From: BQJU01 sp964015035
GTDB taxonomy: Bacteria; Bacteroidota; Bacteroidia; Chitinophagales; Saprospiraceae
Assembly: GCA_964015035.1 (NCBI GenBank)
Contig: CAXHCA010000006.1
Span: forward strand, 1 to 64,000
Direction of reading: 5' to 3'
DNA: 64,000 bases
Each line of letters opens with the position of its first letter. Position 1 is the first letter of the stretch. Both the position numbers and the translations under genes were made by a program. The notes under the pieces were generated by a model, which was not told where the DNA came from, did not search any database, and saw nothing but the letters and a program-made list of their open reading frames with translations. Below, piece after piece: positions 8,605 through 16,638 of this stretch.

Positions 8605-8763
8605 AGGAATTTAGCTTAGAAACGTTCTAAAGTTACGTTTTTTTTGAAACAGGTACAACATGGAGGGGGCATGCTCAGGCAATCCGGGGTATCCCCTGAA
8701 TGTTCGAATCCACAAAACTGCCGGGGAAGCAAAGACAATATCTAGATAGCATTCAGCATAAAA

Positions 8764-9348
8764 TCAAAACGTCAACCGCTTAATTTCTCCGCTCAGAATG
8801 GCATCCACCGCTCGGAAGAGGATTTTGGGTTTCTGCGGACGCCAATTGATGTTATTAAAATTTCCGCCGAAGTTGATAAAATATTGAAGCTGGGTTTCTT
8901 TCATCTCGTCTTCCACATGGGAAAGGGTATTGAGTAGACAAATCCAGCCCCCCTCTTCTTTGATGTCGTCGTACCATTCCTCATAATAACTGTCATCTGA
9001 GCCATGAAAGTTGAGGACGTTTTCACAAATCAGGATAAACTTATCGATGCCCTCATCTGTCATAGGATCAATTACTTCGCGCTTGAGGTACATGATGTCA
9101 TTGTGTAGACAGTCATTCCACTCTCCAATCAATTCCAAAATGGCATAACCATCTTCATAACTGATATAGAGGACCTTTAAGTACAGCGTACTGGATCCAA
9201 AAGCATCCCATTGTGGATGAATGAAATAATTATATATTTTTTGCGTAAAACGAAACTCATCGTATACCTGTCCGTAGAAGGGCGACTTAGGGTCTTCTGA
9301 GGCGACATATTTTTCCCGCCAGTGATGATAAGGCTCAATATCGTGCAT
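8764..9348 (-). CDS. Conserved hypothetical protein
   Basis: 194 residues starting MHDIEPYHHWREKY. The protein is rich in acidic and aromatic residues, lacks a signal peptide or membrane segment, and so is probably cytoplasmic. I do not recognise a named domain; blocks such as YISYEDGYAILELIGEW and WICLLNTLSHVEDEMKE look like a compact conserved family. Codon use looks like its neighbours. It follows the cupin gene on the same strand but with an 88-bp gap, so co-transcription is uncertain. Confidence 0.75.
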   Translation of the reverse strand: MHDIEPYHHWREKYVASEDPKSPFYGQVYDEFRFTQKIYNYFIHPQWDAFGSSTLYLKVLYISYEDGYAILELIGEWNDCLHNDIMYLKREVIDPMTDEGIDKFILICENVLNFHGSDDSYYEEWYDDIKEEGGWICLLNTLSHVEDEMKETQLQYFINFGGNFNNINWRPQKPKILFRAVDAILSGEIKRLTF

Positions 9349-9436
9349 ATACTAGAGACTGTTTTACGTTTTTTTGGATAAGACCAAGCAGTTTCGAATA
9401 GAACGACGCCAGGAAAAAAAATGTTTTTGCGATGGC

Positions 9437-9841
9437 CTACTTGTCGACAAAAATTCGGTCCTTTCCTTTGAATTGAGGGCTTTGAATGGACAGCACTTTC
9501 ATAGGCTTGCGGCCAATGACCTGCACGGCATGGTGGGTGCCGGGAGGGATGATGATATAATCGCCCTTTTTGACTATAAATTCCTGATCGCCCATTTGCA
9601 TGCGCCCCTTGCCTTCCAGCACAACCACTTGTTCGGTATGATGAGCGTGGTAGTGCTTGGCTACCGTTTTTTTGACAAATACGATAAAGGTACTGGAGGT
9701 AGAATCTGAATGTAATGGCACCACATCAACATTTTCATAGTCCGGCTCGGAAGGATCGATTGATTTTAATGCCTGTACATTTTGGGCCGATAGTACAAAC
9801 GGCAGGCACAGCAAAGCGACAAAAACCGGTAATAACTTCAT
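9437..9841 (-). CDS. Secreted cupin-domain protein
   Basis: 134 residues from the ATG giving MKLLPVFVALLCLPFVLSAQ, a clear signal peptide; an upstream TTG would add seven residues that spoil the signal. The rest is a single small cupin barrel: HYHAHHTEQVVVLEGKG is motif 1 with metal-binding histidines and a glutamate, and GDYIIIPPGTHHAV is motif 2. A periplasmic metal-binding cupin is the best description; enzymatic function is not predictable. It is divergent from the first TetR gene with only 41 bp between starts, so the two promoters must overlap and the TetR protein could control it. Confidence 0.85.
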   Translation of the reverse strand: MKLLPVFVALLCLPFVLSAQNVQALKSIDPSEPDYENVDVVPLHSDSTSSTFIVFVKKTVAKHYHAHHTEQVVVLEGKGRMQMGDQEFIVKKGDYIIIPPGTHHAVQVIGRKPMKVLSIQSPQFKGKDRIFVDK

Positions 9842-9849
9842 TAAAATAT

Positions 9850-9857
9850 TATTTTTG
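9850..9857 (+). promoter_or_regulatory. Bacteroidota -7 box for the first TetR gene
   Basis: TATTTTTG fits the TAnnTTTG consensus and lies 26 bp before the ATG of the first TetR gene, in the short space shared with the divergent cupin gene. No convincing -33 TTTG is seen at the expected distance. Confidence 0.4.
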
Positions 9858-9882
9858 TTCAAATCGCCTCTAAGATAACGTC

Positions 9883-10506
9883 ATGAGTTCTACCAAACAA
9901 AAAATTCTAGATGCCGCACTCAAACTCTTTAATGAAAATGGTTTGGTCAATGTGCGCTTGCAACACATTGCAGATGAAGCCTTTGTCAGCGTGGGCAACC
10001 TGGCCTATCACTACCCCAATAAAGAAGCGATTGTCATGGCGTTGTTTACCACATTGGCGCAACAGCAAAAAGAACTGCTCGCAGAATACCGCACGGTCCC
10101 CTTATTTGACTACATGGATCGATTGTTTCAGCGGACTTTTGCGCTGCAACAGACCTATATCTTTTACTACCTGGATGCCCTGGAAATTTCTCGGGCCTAT
10201 CCCGACCTCTCCGCAGTACACCGTCAACATATTAAATGGCAAATTGCCCAATTGTACCACATGCTCGAATTTAATGTATCCCGAGGGGCAATGATCCCCG
10301 AGCCCCAGGAAGGCCTCTACGAAAAACTTGCCGTACAAATTTGGATGAATGCTGAGCTGTGGCCAATTCAACGAAATATTAGAGGAAAGGCCGTTGAAAA
10401 AGCCGACAATTACCGCACAACCATCTGGGCACTGTGCTATCCTTACTTCACAAAAGTGGGTCAATTGGAGTACCAACAAATGCTAAATGCGCCTGAGGAC
10501 TTTTAA
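9883..10506 (+). CDS. TetR-family regulator, first of two paralogues
   Basis: 207 residues. The N-terminal 50 residues are a TetR helix-turn-helix: KQKILDAALKLFNENGLVNV, then RLQHIADEAFVSVGNLAYHY and PNKEAIV. The C-terminal ligand domain is not assignable. It is clearly paralogous to the other TetR gene about 1 kb downstream, sharing almost the whole N-terminal domain and the C-terminal YPYFTK(V/L)G block. Both precede the hydrogenase structural genes, and the first is divergent from the cupin gene. The obvious inference is control of the hydrogenase locus, the cupin gene, or their own expression. No other regulator is encoded close by. Confidence 0.9.
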   Translation: MSSTKQKILDAALKLFNENGLVNVRLQHIADEAFVSVGNLAYHYPNKEAIVMALFTTLAQQQKELLAEYRTVPLFDYMDRLFQRTFALQQTYIFYYLDALEISRAYPDLSAVHRQHIKWQIAQLYHMLEFNVSRGAMIPEPQEGLYEKLAVQIWMNAELWPIQRNIRGKAVEKADNYRTTIWALCYPYFTKVGQLEYQQMLNAPEDF

Positions 10507-10560
10507 TCCTACTCTATTTTGAGTAGTTTTGTTGGATACCAATGAAGTTCGACTAAATCG

Positions 10561-10917
10561 ATGAAGCCATTTAATCTCGACGATAGTGCCTATAATGAAT
10601 TGCTGAATTTGCTCAACAACCAACATTTTACGGAAAAACCAGGTTCTGAGAGCGACATGGATTTCCTATCAGACGATTGGTGGTTGCGCGATACTGCGGT
10701 GATCGAAAATGTGGTTAAAAGAGAAGGGATGTGGGAAATACAATTGGTTTTTGCTCATTATCAAGAGCCTTGTAAACTAATCAAGCGGGTCATTTCCCGA
10801 CATACCTGCAAAAACAAAGCGGAGCTGAGCGCCTGGTATATGCGCCGCTTGGCAGCTAAGGACCAACGCGGCACCTTAAAAGTGGATATCGATGACTTTA
10901 AGTTGTGCAATAGTTGA
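10561..10917 (+). CDS. Small hypothetical protein between the two TetR genes
   Basis: 118 residues, no signal peptide or membrane helix. It begins MKPFNLDDSAYNELLNLLNN and has an acidic tryptophan-rich patch (DDWWLRD) and a Cys/Lys-rich middle (CKLIKRVISRHTCKNKAELS). I do not recognise a family. It is spaced 54 bp after the first TetR gene and 41 bp before the second, so it is probably in the same transcript. Its place within the regulator block makes a hydrogenase-related role possible, but nothing in the sequence proves this. Confidence 0.7.
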   Translation: MKPFNLDDSAYNELLNLLNNQHFTEKPGSESDMDFLSDDWWLRDTAVIENVVKREGMWEIQLVFAHYQEPCKLIKRVISRHTCKNKAELSAWYMRRLAAKDQRGTLKVDIDDFKLCNS

Positions 10918-10958
10918 TCCCAAAAAATAATTGAAATCTTGAATTTATCCATTTAATA

Positions 10959-11606
10959 ATGGCAGACCTAAATACAAAACAGAAAATACTTCATGCCTCC
11001 ATTCAACTTTTTAATGAAAATGGGTTGGCCAATGTGCGATTGCAACAAATAGCAGATGAAATAGGCATCAGTGTGGGAAATTTGGCTTATCATTTCAAAA
11101 ATAAAGAGGCCATTGTGGGAGCAGTGAATGAAAATTTACATGAAGAGGTTATTGAGATTCTTGCGGCCTATCGGCTCTTCCCCAATTTAATAGATTTTGA
11201 TTACCAGCTTTCCAAATACCATGCGTTTGTAGAAAAATATCCATTCTACTTTCTGGATTTATTAGAAATCGAGCGCATGAGTCCCGCGGTACATTCTACA
11301 AGACAGCAACACATTAATAAAATGATCAGCCAAATTCGCAAGCGGTTGGATTTCAACCAGCGAAGAGGCATCATAAAACCTGAACCGCGGTCGGGAATTT
11401 ACGATACACTGGCTACTTCCATTTGGGGAATGATCTCCTTTTGGCACGCACAAAATGCCGCACGTGGAATCACCTGCAATTCAGCCGGTCGGTTTAAGGA
11501 AATGGTTTGGAACTTGATTTATCCCCACTTTACTAAGTTGGGGATCGCTGAATTTGAACAACTAATCCTTCCTCTGATTAAAGAACAACCAGGACTAAGT
11601 TCCTAG
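10959..11606 (+). CDS. TetR-family regulator, second of two paralogues
   Basis: 215 residues. The helix-turn-helix region (KQKILHASIQLFNENGLANV, then RLQQIADEIGISVGNLAYHF and KNKEAIVG) is almost the same as in the first TetR protein, suggesting overlapping DNA targets. The C-terminal domains are more different but retain the same length and the YPHFTKLG end motif. The gene ends 40 bp before the first hydrogenase small-subunit gene with no visible terminator, so regulators and structural genes may be co-transcribed. Confidence 0.9.
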   Translation: MADLNTKQKILHASIQLFNENGLANVRLQQIADEIGISVGNLAYHFKNKEAIVGAVNENLHEEVIEILAAYRLFPNLIDFDYQLSKYHAFVEKYPFYFLDLLEIERMSPAVHSTRQQHINKMISQIRKRLDFNQRRGIIKPEPRSGIYDTLATSIWGMISFWHAQNAARGITCNSAGRFKEMVWNLIYPHFTKLGIAEFEQLILPLIKEQPGLSS

Positions 11607-11646
11607 CCTTTTTGGTTCTTTGAGGGAAAACCTAGAATAGAATCGT

Positions 11647-12561
11647 ATGACAAACCTGATTTGGTTGAAAGGTGGTGCCTGTAGCGGCAATACCATGTCA
11701 TTTCTCAATGCCGAACAACCAACGGTCATTGAATTGGTGACGGACTTTGGCATACGTATTCTTTACCACCCTTCTATTGGTATGGAAATCGGCGAACAGG
11801 TGAAGGAAGTGCTCAACGATGCCCTTTCGGGAAGAACCCCTGTTGATATCTTTGTTTTTGAAGGCTCCGTCATTCAAGGAGCCAATGGTAGCGGTAATAT
11901 GAATTTTTTTGCCGATCGCCCCATGCAAGACTGGATCTCCGACATGGCTAAAGTGGCAAAATATGTGGTAGCCATCGGTGATTGCGCAACCTGGGGTGGC
12001 GTGGTAGCCGTACCGCCCAACCCAACTGAATCTACGGGTATGCAATTTCACAAAAAGGAAAAAGGGGGCTTTTTGGGAAAAGACTTTGTCACCAAGAGCG
12101 GGCTGCCCGTAATCAATATTCCCGGCTGTCCGGCACATCCCGACTGGATGACCCAAATACTAGTGGCGATCGCTACCGGTAGGATAAATGAAGTAGTCTT
12201 GGATGGCTTTCATCGGCCTAAAACCTTCTTCACCGATTTTGTACAAACCGGTTGCCCCAATGTACATAGCTTTTCCCATAAAGTAACCGGAGGCTTTGGC
12301 AAAAAAGATGGATGTCTTTTCTATGAAGTCGGATGCCGTGGCCCGATGACCCGCGCCAGCTGTAACCTCATTCTTTGGAACCGCACTTCCAGCAAAACCC
12401 GGGCAAATCACCCCTGTCTGGGTTGTACCGAGCCTGGCTTTCCACACAACGACCTAAAAAAAGGTAGTGTCTTTAAAACCATGAAATACCTGGGCTATCT
12501 GCCCAAAGAACTACCTGAAGGAGAAAGTAAACTAGCCTATTTTTTTAAAAGGGGATTCTAA
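11647..12561 (+). CDS. hupS: [NiFe]-hydrogenase small subunit, group 2a type (copy 1)
   Basis: 304 residues, with no Tat signal, so a cytoplasmic enzyme. The protein carries the electron relay: Cys12, Cys113 and Cys161 for the proximal cluster, His189, Cys203, Cys223 and Cys230 for the distal one, and Cys239, Cys257 and Cys260 for the medial one. The usual second proximal Cys is Asn15 (GGACSGN), a hallmark of group 2 uptake enzymes; in the mycobacterial Huc relative the clusters are reported as [3Fe-4S]. It is about two-thirds or more identical by eye to the next gene, and all ligands are kept in both, so this is not a decaying duplicate. The C-terminus is shorter and ends LAYFFKRGF. Confidence 0.92.
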   Translation: MTNLIWLKGGACSGNTMSFLNAEQPTVIELVTDFGIRILYHPSIGMEIGEQVKEVLNDALSGRTPVDIFVFEGSVIQGANGSGNMNFFADRPMQDWISDMAKVAKYVVAIGDCATWGGVVAVPPNPTESTGMQFHKKEKGGFLGKDFVTKSGLPVINIPGCPAHPDWMTQILVAIATGRINEVVLDGFHRPKTFFTDFVQTGCPNVHSFSHKVTGGFGKKDGCLFYEVGCRGPMTRASCNLILWNRTSSKTRANHPCLGCTEPGFPHNDLKKGSVFKTMKYLGYLPKELPEGESKLAYFFKRGF

Positions 12562-12645
12562 GCTGATTTTATCCCTAAATAATTTAGACTCGATCTCGAT
12601 TAGGGGGTATTTTCAACTTTTTAGTAATTTTTTTCTAAAAAAGAC

Positions 12646-12663
12646 TTAGAAAATTCTTTCTAA
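12646..12663. promoter_or_regulatory. Palindromic operator candidate, hydrogenase site 1
   Basis: TTAGAAA-ATTC-TTTCTAA, 7-bp perfect arms with a 4-bp centre, located just upstream of a consensus -7 box. The same arms and spacing recur upstream of hypB. A looser inverted pair (TTTTTAG and CTAAAAA) lies about 25 bp to the left. The overlap with the -33 region suggests repression. Confidence 0.65.
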
Positions 12664-12678
12664 TTGTATATTCGTTGC

Positions 12679-12686
12679 TATATTTG
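12679..12686 (+). promoter_or_regulatory. Promoter -7 box for the second small-subunit gene
   Basis: TATATTTG is a perfect TAnnTTTG match, 83 bp before the ATG. An imperfect -33 element (TTTC) about 18 bp upstream falls inside the palindrome. The 208-bp intergenic space, the promoter box and the palindrome together indicate that copy 2 and the large subunit have their own promoter. Confidence 0.65.
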
Positions 12687-12769
12687 GAAATGTAACAAGT
12701 GAATAGAATAGGATTTTGTTATCACTTGCAACAACAATATTTAATAAGCAAAACGCAAAAACTTCCATT

Positions 12770-13732
12770 ATGGCTAATGTTTTATGGTTACAAGGTGGCG
12801 CATGCAGTGGCAATACCATGTCATTCCTCGATGCACAGGAGCCCACGGTAGTTGAGCTAATCGTAGATTTTGGCATCAACATTTTGTGGCACCCTACAGT
12901 TGGCTTGGAGATCGGGCATCAAGTCAGCGACTTACTGAACGATTGTCTATCCGGAAAAACCCAACTGGACATTTTTGTCTTTGAAGGTTCCGTCATCGAA
13001 GGCCCCAATGGCACCGGTAAGATGAACTATTTTGCCGATCGCCCGATGAAAGACTGGGTAAAAGAGCTATCACATGCAGCTCAATATGTTGTAGCCATAG
13101 GAGATTGTGCTACCTGGGGAGGAATCCCCGCTGTTCCACCTAACCCTAGCGAGTCTACAGGTATGCAGTTCCACAAAAAACAAAAAGGGGGCTTCCTTGG
13201 CGCCGATTTTGTTTCTAAAGGAGGATTGCCCGTGATCAATATTCCCGGTTGTCCAGCACACCCTGATTGGATTACTCAAATCTTGGTAGCCATCTCTACA
13301 GGAAGAATCGGCGATGTTTTAATAGACAATTACCACCGTCCGAAAACCTTTTTCACCGATTTTGTACAAACAGGCTGTCCCAATGCCCGAAGTTTTGCTG
13401 AAAAAATAGATGGTGGCTTTGGCAAACGAGGCCACGGATGTCTCTTCTACGAAGTGGGATGTCGGGGACCAATGACACGGGCCAGTTGTAATCGGATTCT
13501 GTGGAATCGACAATCTAGCAAGACACGGGCCAATCACCCCTGTCTAGGTTGTACAGAACCCGGATTTCCGCATAATGACCTAAAGAAAGGTAGTGTGCTC
13601 AAGACAATGAAGTACCTTGGCTTCTTACCACAGGAGGTTCCCGAAGGTGAAAGCAAACTGATGTACTGGTTTAAAGCTGGCGTCGGTAAATTTGCGCCAA
13701 CACCCTCCGAATTAAAAGAACACTCTAAATAA
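12770..13732 (+). CDS. hupS: [NiFe]-hydrogenase small subunit, group 2a type (copy 2)
   Basis: 320 residues from the ATG giving MANVLWLQGGACSGN, which aligns with copy 1 and with cyanobacterial HupS; upstream in-frame starts would add a non-homologous tail. Relay residues: Cys12 with Asn15 in place of the second proximal Cys, Cys113, Cys161; His189, Cys203, Cys224, Cys231; Cys240, Cys258, Cys261. No Tat signal. The C-terminus is 16 residues longer than copy 1 and ends in a polar tail after VGKFAPTPSELKE. It lies 94 bp before the large-subunit gene, with an 18-bp inverted repeat in between, so this copy is the natural partner of the large subunit. Confidence 0.95.
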   Translation: MANVLWLQGGACSGNTMSFLDAQEPTVVELIVDFGINILWHPTVGLEIGHQVSDLLNDCLSGKTQLDIFVFEGSVIEGPNGTGKMNYFADRPMKDWVKELSHAAQYVVAIGDCATWGGIPAVPPNPSESTGMQFHKKQKGGFLGADFVSKGGLPVINIPGCPAHPDWITQILVAISTGRIGDVLIDNYHRPKTFFTDFVQTGCPNARSFAEKIDGGFGKRGHGCLFYEVGCRGPMTRASCNRILWNRQSSKTRANHPCLGCTEPGFPHNDLKKGSVLKTMKYLGFLPQEVPEGESKLMYWFKAGVGKFAPTPSELKEHSK

Positions 13733-13758
13733 TTCCTAATCAATCAAAATTAAAACCC

Positions 13759-13809
13759 GTTCTTTGACAAATCTCCCCAATTTCACATCACGGAGATTTG
13801 TCAAAGAAC
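13759..13809 (+). repeat. Family B inverted repeat upstream of hupL (boxA-like arm)
   Basis: GTTCTTTGACAAATCTCC and GGAGATTTGTCAAAGAAC form an 18-bp perfect inverted repeat around 15 bp, ending 17 bp before hupL. The left arm resembles rrn boxA (TGTTCTTTGAAAAC-like). In RNA the two arms would form a strong hairpin not followed by a U-run, so it is not a normal terminator. Role could be transcript processing, stabilisation or antitermination. Confidence 0.8.
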
Positions 13810-13826
13810 CTTAAACTTAAGATAAA

Positions 13827-15422
13827 ATGGCTTTAAAAGAATTGAATATATCTCCAGTCGGCCGGGTCGAGGGTGATCTGGATGTGAAAGTATATATGGA
13901 GAACGGAGTCGTAACCCGAGCACACACCCAGGCTGCGATGTTTAGAGGTTTTGAAAAAATACTGGCAGGAAAGGATCCTCAATCGGGGCTGATTGTCACT
14001 CCTCGAGCTTGCGGTATCTGCGGAGGGTCTCACCTTTATTGTGCTTCTTCTGCTTTGGATGTGGCTTGGCAAACCACCTTGCCGCCCAACGCTTTATTGT
14101 TGAGATCCATCGGACAGGCAACAGAGACCATCCAAAGTATTCCTCGTTGGTTTTACGCCATTTTCGCGACGGACATGGCCAATAAAAAGTTTGCCAATAA
14201 GCCCCTTTATCAAGAGGTGGTTAAGCGTTTTGCGGCTTATGTCGGTACTTCTTTTCAAACGGGTGTAACTGCCAGTGGGCGCCCCGTAGAGGTGTATGCC
14301 CTCTTTGGTGGACAGTGGCCACACTCCAGCTATATGATTCCTGGAGGTGTCATGTGCGCCCCTACATTAAAAGACATTACCCGGGCACACGCCATTATGA
14401 ACCAATTTAGAAATGACTGGCTGGAACCGGTTTGGCTCGGTTGCTCTATAGAGCGGTACATGCAAATCCAATCTTGGGATGACCTGATGGAATGGCTGGA
14501 AGAAAATGAATCGCACCGCAATAGCGATTTGGGCTTGTATCTCCGTGCCGGCCTGGAATTTGGCTTGGATAAATTTGGGCAAGGCGTTGGTAAATTCCTG
14601 GCTTGGGGCACTTATTTGCATAAGGATATGTACAATAAACCAACCATCGAAAGCCGGAACCCGGCAACTATTAGCCCTTCTGGCTTCTGGGATGGTAAGA
14701 AGTACTACGATGCCGACCAAAAACATGTGGCAGAGCACATCAAGCATGCTTGGTACACCAATCAGCAAGATGGATTACACCCATTTGATGAGCCAATCCC
14801 AACGGCCGCTGCAGATTCCCGCAATTTGGAGAATTCTGACTTTGGTGGAAAATATAGTTGGGCGAAAGCACCAAGATTTATGGGGCATGCCGCAGAAACT
14901 GGTCCATTAGCCAGATTGATTATGGCCGCTAATCCCGCAAATAAAGAACACCAGTTCCGCGATCCGCTTTTTGGAGATATCATGGCAAAAATGGGACCAT
15001 CGGTCTTTACCCGGGTTCTGGCCCGCATGCACGAAGCGCCACGACTTTACCTGAAAATCAATGAATGGTTGAGTCAGGTGAATTTGGACGACGAATTTTA
15101 TATCAAACCTACCGAGCGCGACGGCATTGGCTGGGGCGCTACCGAAGCAGCCCGGGGAGCCTTAGCGCACTGGATCAAAATTAAGGATGGCGTCATTGAA
15201 AACTATCAGATCATTGCGCCTACCACCTTCAATGTAGGACCAAATGACAAGGACGGCAACCCTGGCCCAATTGAATCGGCACTGGAAGGTACCGAAATTG
15301 AAGATCCACACGATCCTGTAGAAGTGGGTATGGTGGCCCGCTCTTTTGACTCTTGTCTGGTTTGTACCGTGCACGCCCATGACAACAAAACCGGCAAAGA
15401 ATTGGCAAAATTTAAATTGTAA
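13827..15422 (+). CDS. hupL: [NiFe]-hydrogenase large subunit, group 2a uptake type
   Basis: 531 residues. The NiFe(CN)2CO site is complete: Cys62 and Cys65 in RACGICGGSH and Cys510 and Cys513 in SFDSCLVCTVH. DSC in place of the DPC of group 1 enzymes, together with the HupS type, indicates group 2. A 15-residue C-terminal extension after His516 (AHDNKTGKELAKFKL) should be removed by the downstream protease after nickel insertion. The enzyme oxidises H2; group 2a members in actinobacteria work aerobically at very low H2. No membrane anchor or cytochrome b gene follows, so electron delivery is unresolved. Length fits the family. It is separated from the protease gene by a terminator-like hairpin. 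Confidence 0.95.
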   Translation: MALKELNISPVGRVEGDLDVKVYMENGVVTRAHTQAAMFRGFEKILAGKDPQSGLIVTPRACGICGGSHLYCASSALDVAWQTTLPPNALLLRSIGQATETIQSIPRWFYAIFATDMANKKFANKPLYQEVVKRFAAYVGTSFQTGVTASGRPVEVYALFGGQWPHSSYMIPGGVMCAPTLKDITRAHAIMNQFRNDWLEPVWLGCSIERYMQIQSWDDLMEWLEENESHRNSDLGLYLRAGLEFGLDKFGQGVGKFLAWGTYLHKDMYNKPTIESRNPATISPSGFWDGKKYYDADQKHVAEHIKHAWYTNQQDGLHPFDEPIPTAAADSRNLENSDFGGKYSWAKAPRFMGHAAETGPLARLIMAANPANKEHQFRDPLFGDIMAKMGPSVFTRVLARMHEAPRLYLKINEWLSQVNLDDEFYIKPTERDGIGWGATEAARGALAHWIKIKDGVIENYQIIAPTTFNVGPNDKDGNPGPIESALEGTEIEDPHDPVEVGMVARSFDSCLVCTVHAHDNKTGKELAKFKL

Positions 15423-15494
15423 ACAGACAGTATTAATCATAAATGTTCTAGCGCAAATCTTCCCGAGGTAAAATCAAGACAGCCAGTGCTCAGA

Positions 15495-15578
15495 CTAAAA
15501 TGTGAACCTTCAACACCTGATAAAAGCAGTGATTTACATTTTCGACTGACACTGAATCGCGAGATTTGTTAAAGAACC
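15495..15578 (+). repeat. Family B right-end copy upstream of the hydrogenase protease
   Basis: About 84 bp from CTAAAATGTGAACCTTCAAC through GTGATTTACA to GAGATTTGTTAAAGAACC. It matches a block directly upstream of der over its length with scattered differences. A possible degenerate left end (GTTCTAGCGCAAATCTTCCC) lies about 50 bp further left. Confidence 0.7.
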
Positions 15579-15585
15579 ATTACAA

Positions 15586-15618
15586 TGAATGCCCATCACC
15601 TTGCTGGTGGGCATTTTT
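15586..15618 (+). terminator. Intrinsic terminator after hupL
   Basis: AATGCCCATCACC, loop TTGCT, GGTGGGCATT followed by TTT. The stem has a small bulge and ends in a T-run, as expected for a Rho-independent terminator. It lies 30 bp before the protease gene, so it may be partial, reducing expression of maturation genes relative to subunits. Confidence 0.75.
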
Positions 15619-15648
15619 AATTATCAGAAAACAAGCTTAAATTGAGGA

Positions 15649-16143
15649 ATGGAAATAAGCATTCAGCATAAAGTGGAAAAAATAGCGGTACTCGGCTTTG
15701 GCAATCCCGTACGCGAAGATGACGGAGTGGGCATATATGTCATCGAACAGCTACAGGAACAGTTGGGCGAGCGTGAAAACGTTAGCATCTTCGACATGGG
15801 CACTTCGGCCTTTGAGATTCTCTTTAAACTCAAAGGGCACGAACGCATCATACTAATCGATGCCGTGGTAAATTCGGGAGAACCGGTGGGCAGTGTTTTT
15901 AAATTGCCTGCCTCCGAAATCGAAGGGCAAATACAGGATGACCCCATGGTGTTTCTACATAGCCTCAAATGGGACCAAGCCCTCTCCTATGCAAAAAAAA
16001 TGCTGGGGGAAGATTATCCCGACAATGTGGAGGTTTACCTGGTGGCCATCAATGATACCCGCTTTAATGTAGGCATGACCGAGCCCGCCAAACAAGGCGG
16101 CGATAAGGTTGTCGGACTTTTACTTGAAGAATTGAAAAATTAA
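15649..16143 (+). CDS. Hydrogenase maturation endopeptidase (HupD/HupW family)
   Basis: 164 residues. The N-terminal motif VLGFGNPVREDDGVGIYV is the HycI/HybD-type signature, with Asp and Glu residues that bind nickel in the precursor large subunit; DMGTSAFEI and ERIILIDAV follow as in the family, and the third ligand is probably a histidine in VFLHSLKW. It would cleave the 15-residue tail from HupL once the NiFe centre is loaded, which closes the active site. It sits immediately after the large-subunit gene, as is usual for dedicated proteases, and is followed after 4 bp by an unknown gene. Confidence 0.93.
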   Translation: MEISIQHKVEKIAVLGFGNPVREDDGVGIYVIEQLQEQLGERENVSIFDMGTSAFEILFKLKGHERIILIDAVVNSGEPVGSVFKLPASEIEGQIQDDPMVFLHSLKWDQALSYAKKMLGEDYPDNVEVYLVAINDTRFNVGMTEPAKQGGDKVVGLLLEELKN

Positions 16144-16147
16144 TCCC

Positions 16148-16516
16148 ATGTTTATTCCGCCGCCAAATTATCAACCCAAAGAGGATAAAAAAAACCAAAC
16201 TGGTACTTTACTCCGGCTTAAAGCTTCTCACTTGCAGGTGGATCAGGAACTGGCCTCCCAGGTATTTGGGGAAGATCAAAATGCCTACGTCGTCTATTAT
16301 CCTGAAAAGAAATCTTTGATGCTGGCTCCAGTCAGTGATGAACTGTTTAAACAATTGCACAAGGCTGGGCAGTATATCTTAAAAGACCGAAGCGCAGCAG
16401 GTGACAAATCGATTGCCCTGCACGACCTTCTGATCGATAATCAGCTGGATGACTCGGACCGCGAATTGCAATACGACTGGCAACCAGATTTGGGAATCTT
16501 AAATATCAGGATCTAG
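16148..16516 (+). CDS. Hypothetical protein linked to the hydrogenase protease gene
   Basis: 122 residues, starting MFIPPPNYQPKEDKKNQTGT. No signal peptide, membrane helix, cysteine or obvious metal site. Alternating hydrophobic stretches (AYVVYYPEKKSLMLAPVSDE) suggest a small mixed alpha/beta fold. I do not recognise the family. It starts 4 bp after the protease stop and is therefore almost certainly co-translated with it, which makes a role in large-subunit maturation or in assembling the small and large subunits plausible. A short family A copy begins directly after its stop codon. Confidence 0.75.
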   Translation: MFIPPPNYQPKEDKKNQTGTLLRLKASHLQVDQELASQVFGEDQNAYVVYYPEKKSLMLAPVSDELFKQLHKAGQYILKDRSAAGDKSIALHDLLIDNQLDDSDRELQYDWQPDLGILNIRI

Positions 16517-16517
16517 A

Positions 16518-16573
16518 CCATGTTTGGAAATCGGCTCCGAAGTATATTCGGGGACTACCTCCAAACATGCACT
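16518..16573 (+). repeat. Family A inverted-repeat element, short copy A5
   Basis: CCATGTTTGGA at the left and TACCTCCAAACATGCACT at the right with only GAAGTATATTCGGGGAC of the interior left. This 56-bp internally deleted form starts right after the preceding stop codon. Confidence 0.8.
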
Positions 16574-16638
16574 TCATCTATGCTCAAATTTTACAGCGTG
16601 GCATCCGAAAAGACGCCCGGGGTACTTTAAAAATAAAC

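Noticed and set aside
8616..8630. Palindrome TTAGAA-ACG-TTCTAA resembling the hydrogenase operator
   Set aside because: Arms are one base shorter and the spacing differs (3 instead of 4 with longer arms), and it is not near a hydrogenase promoter; likely coincidental, though a relaxed motif scan would settle it.
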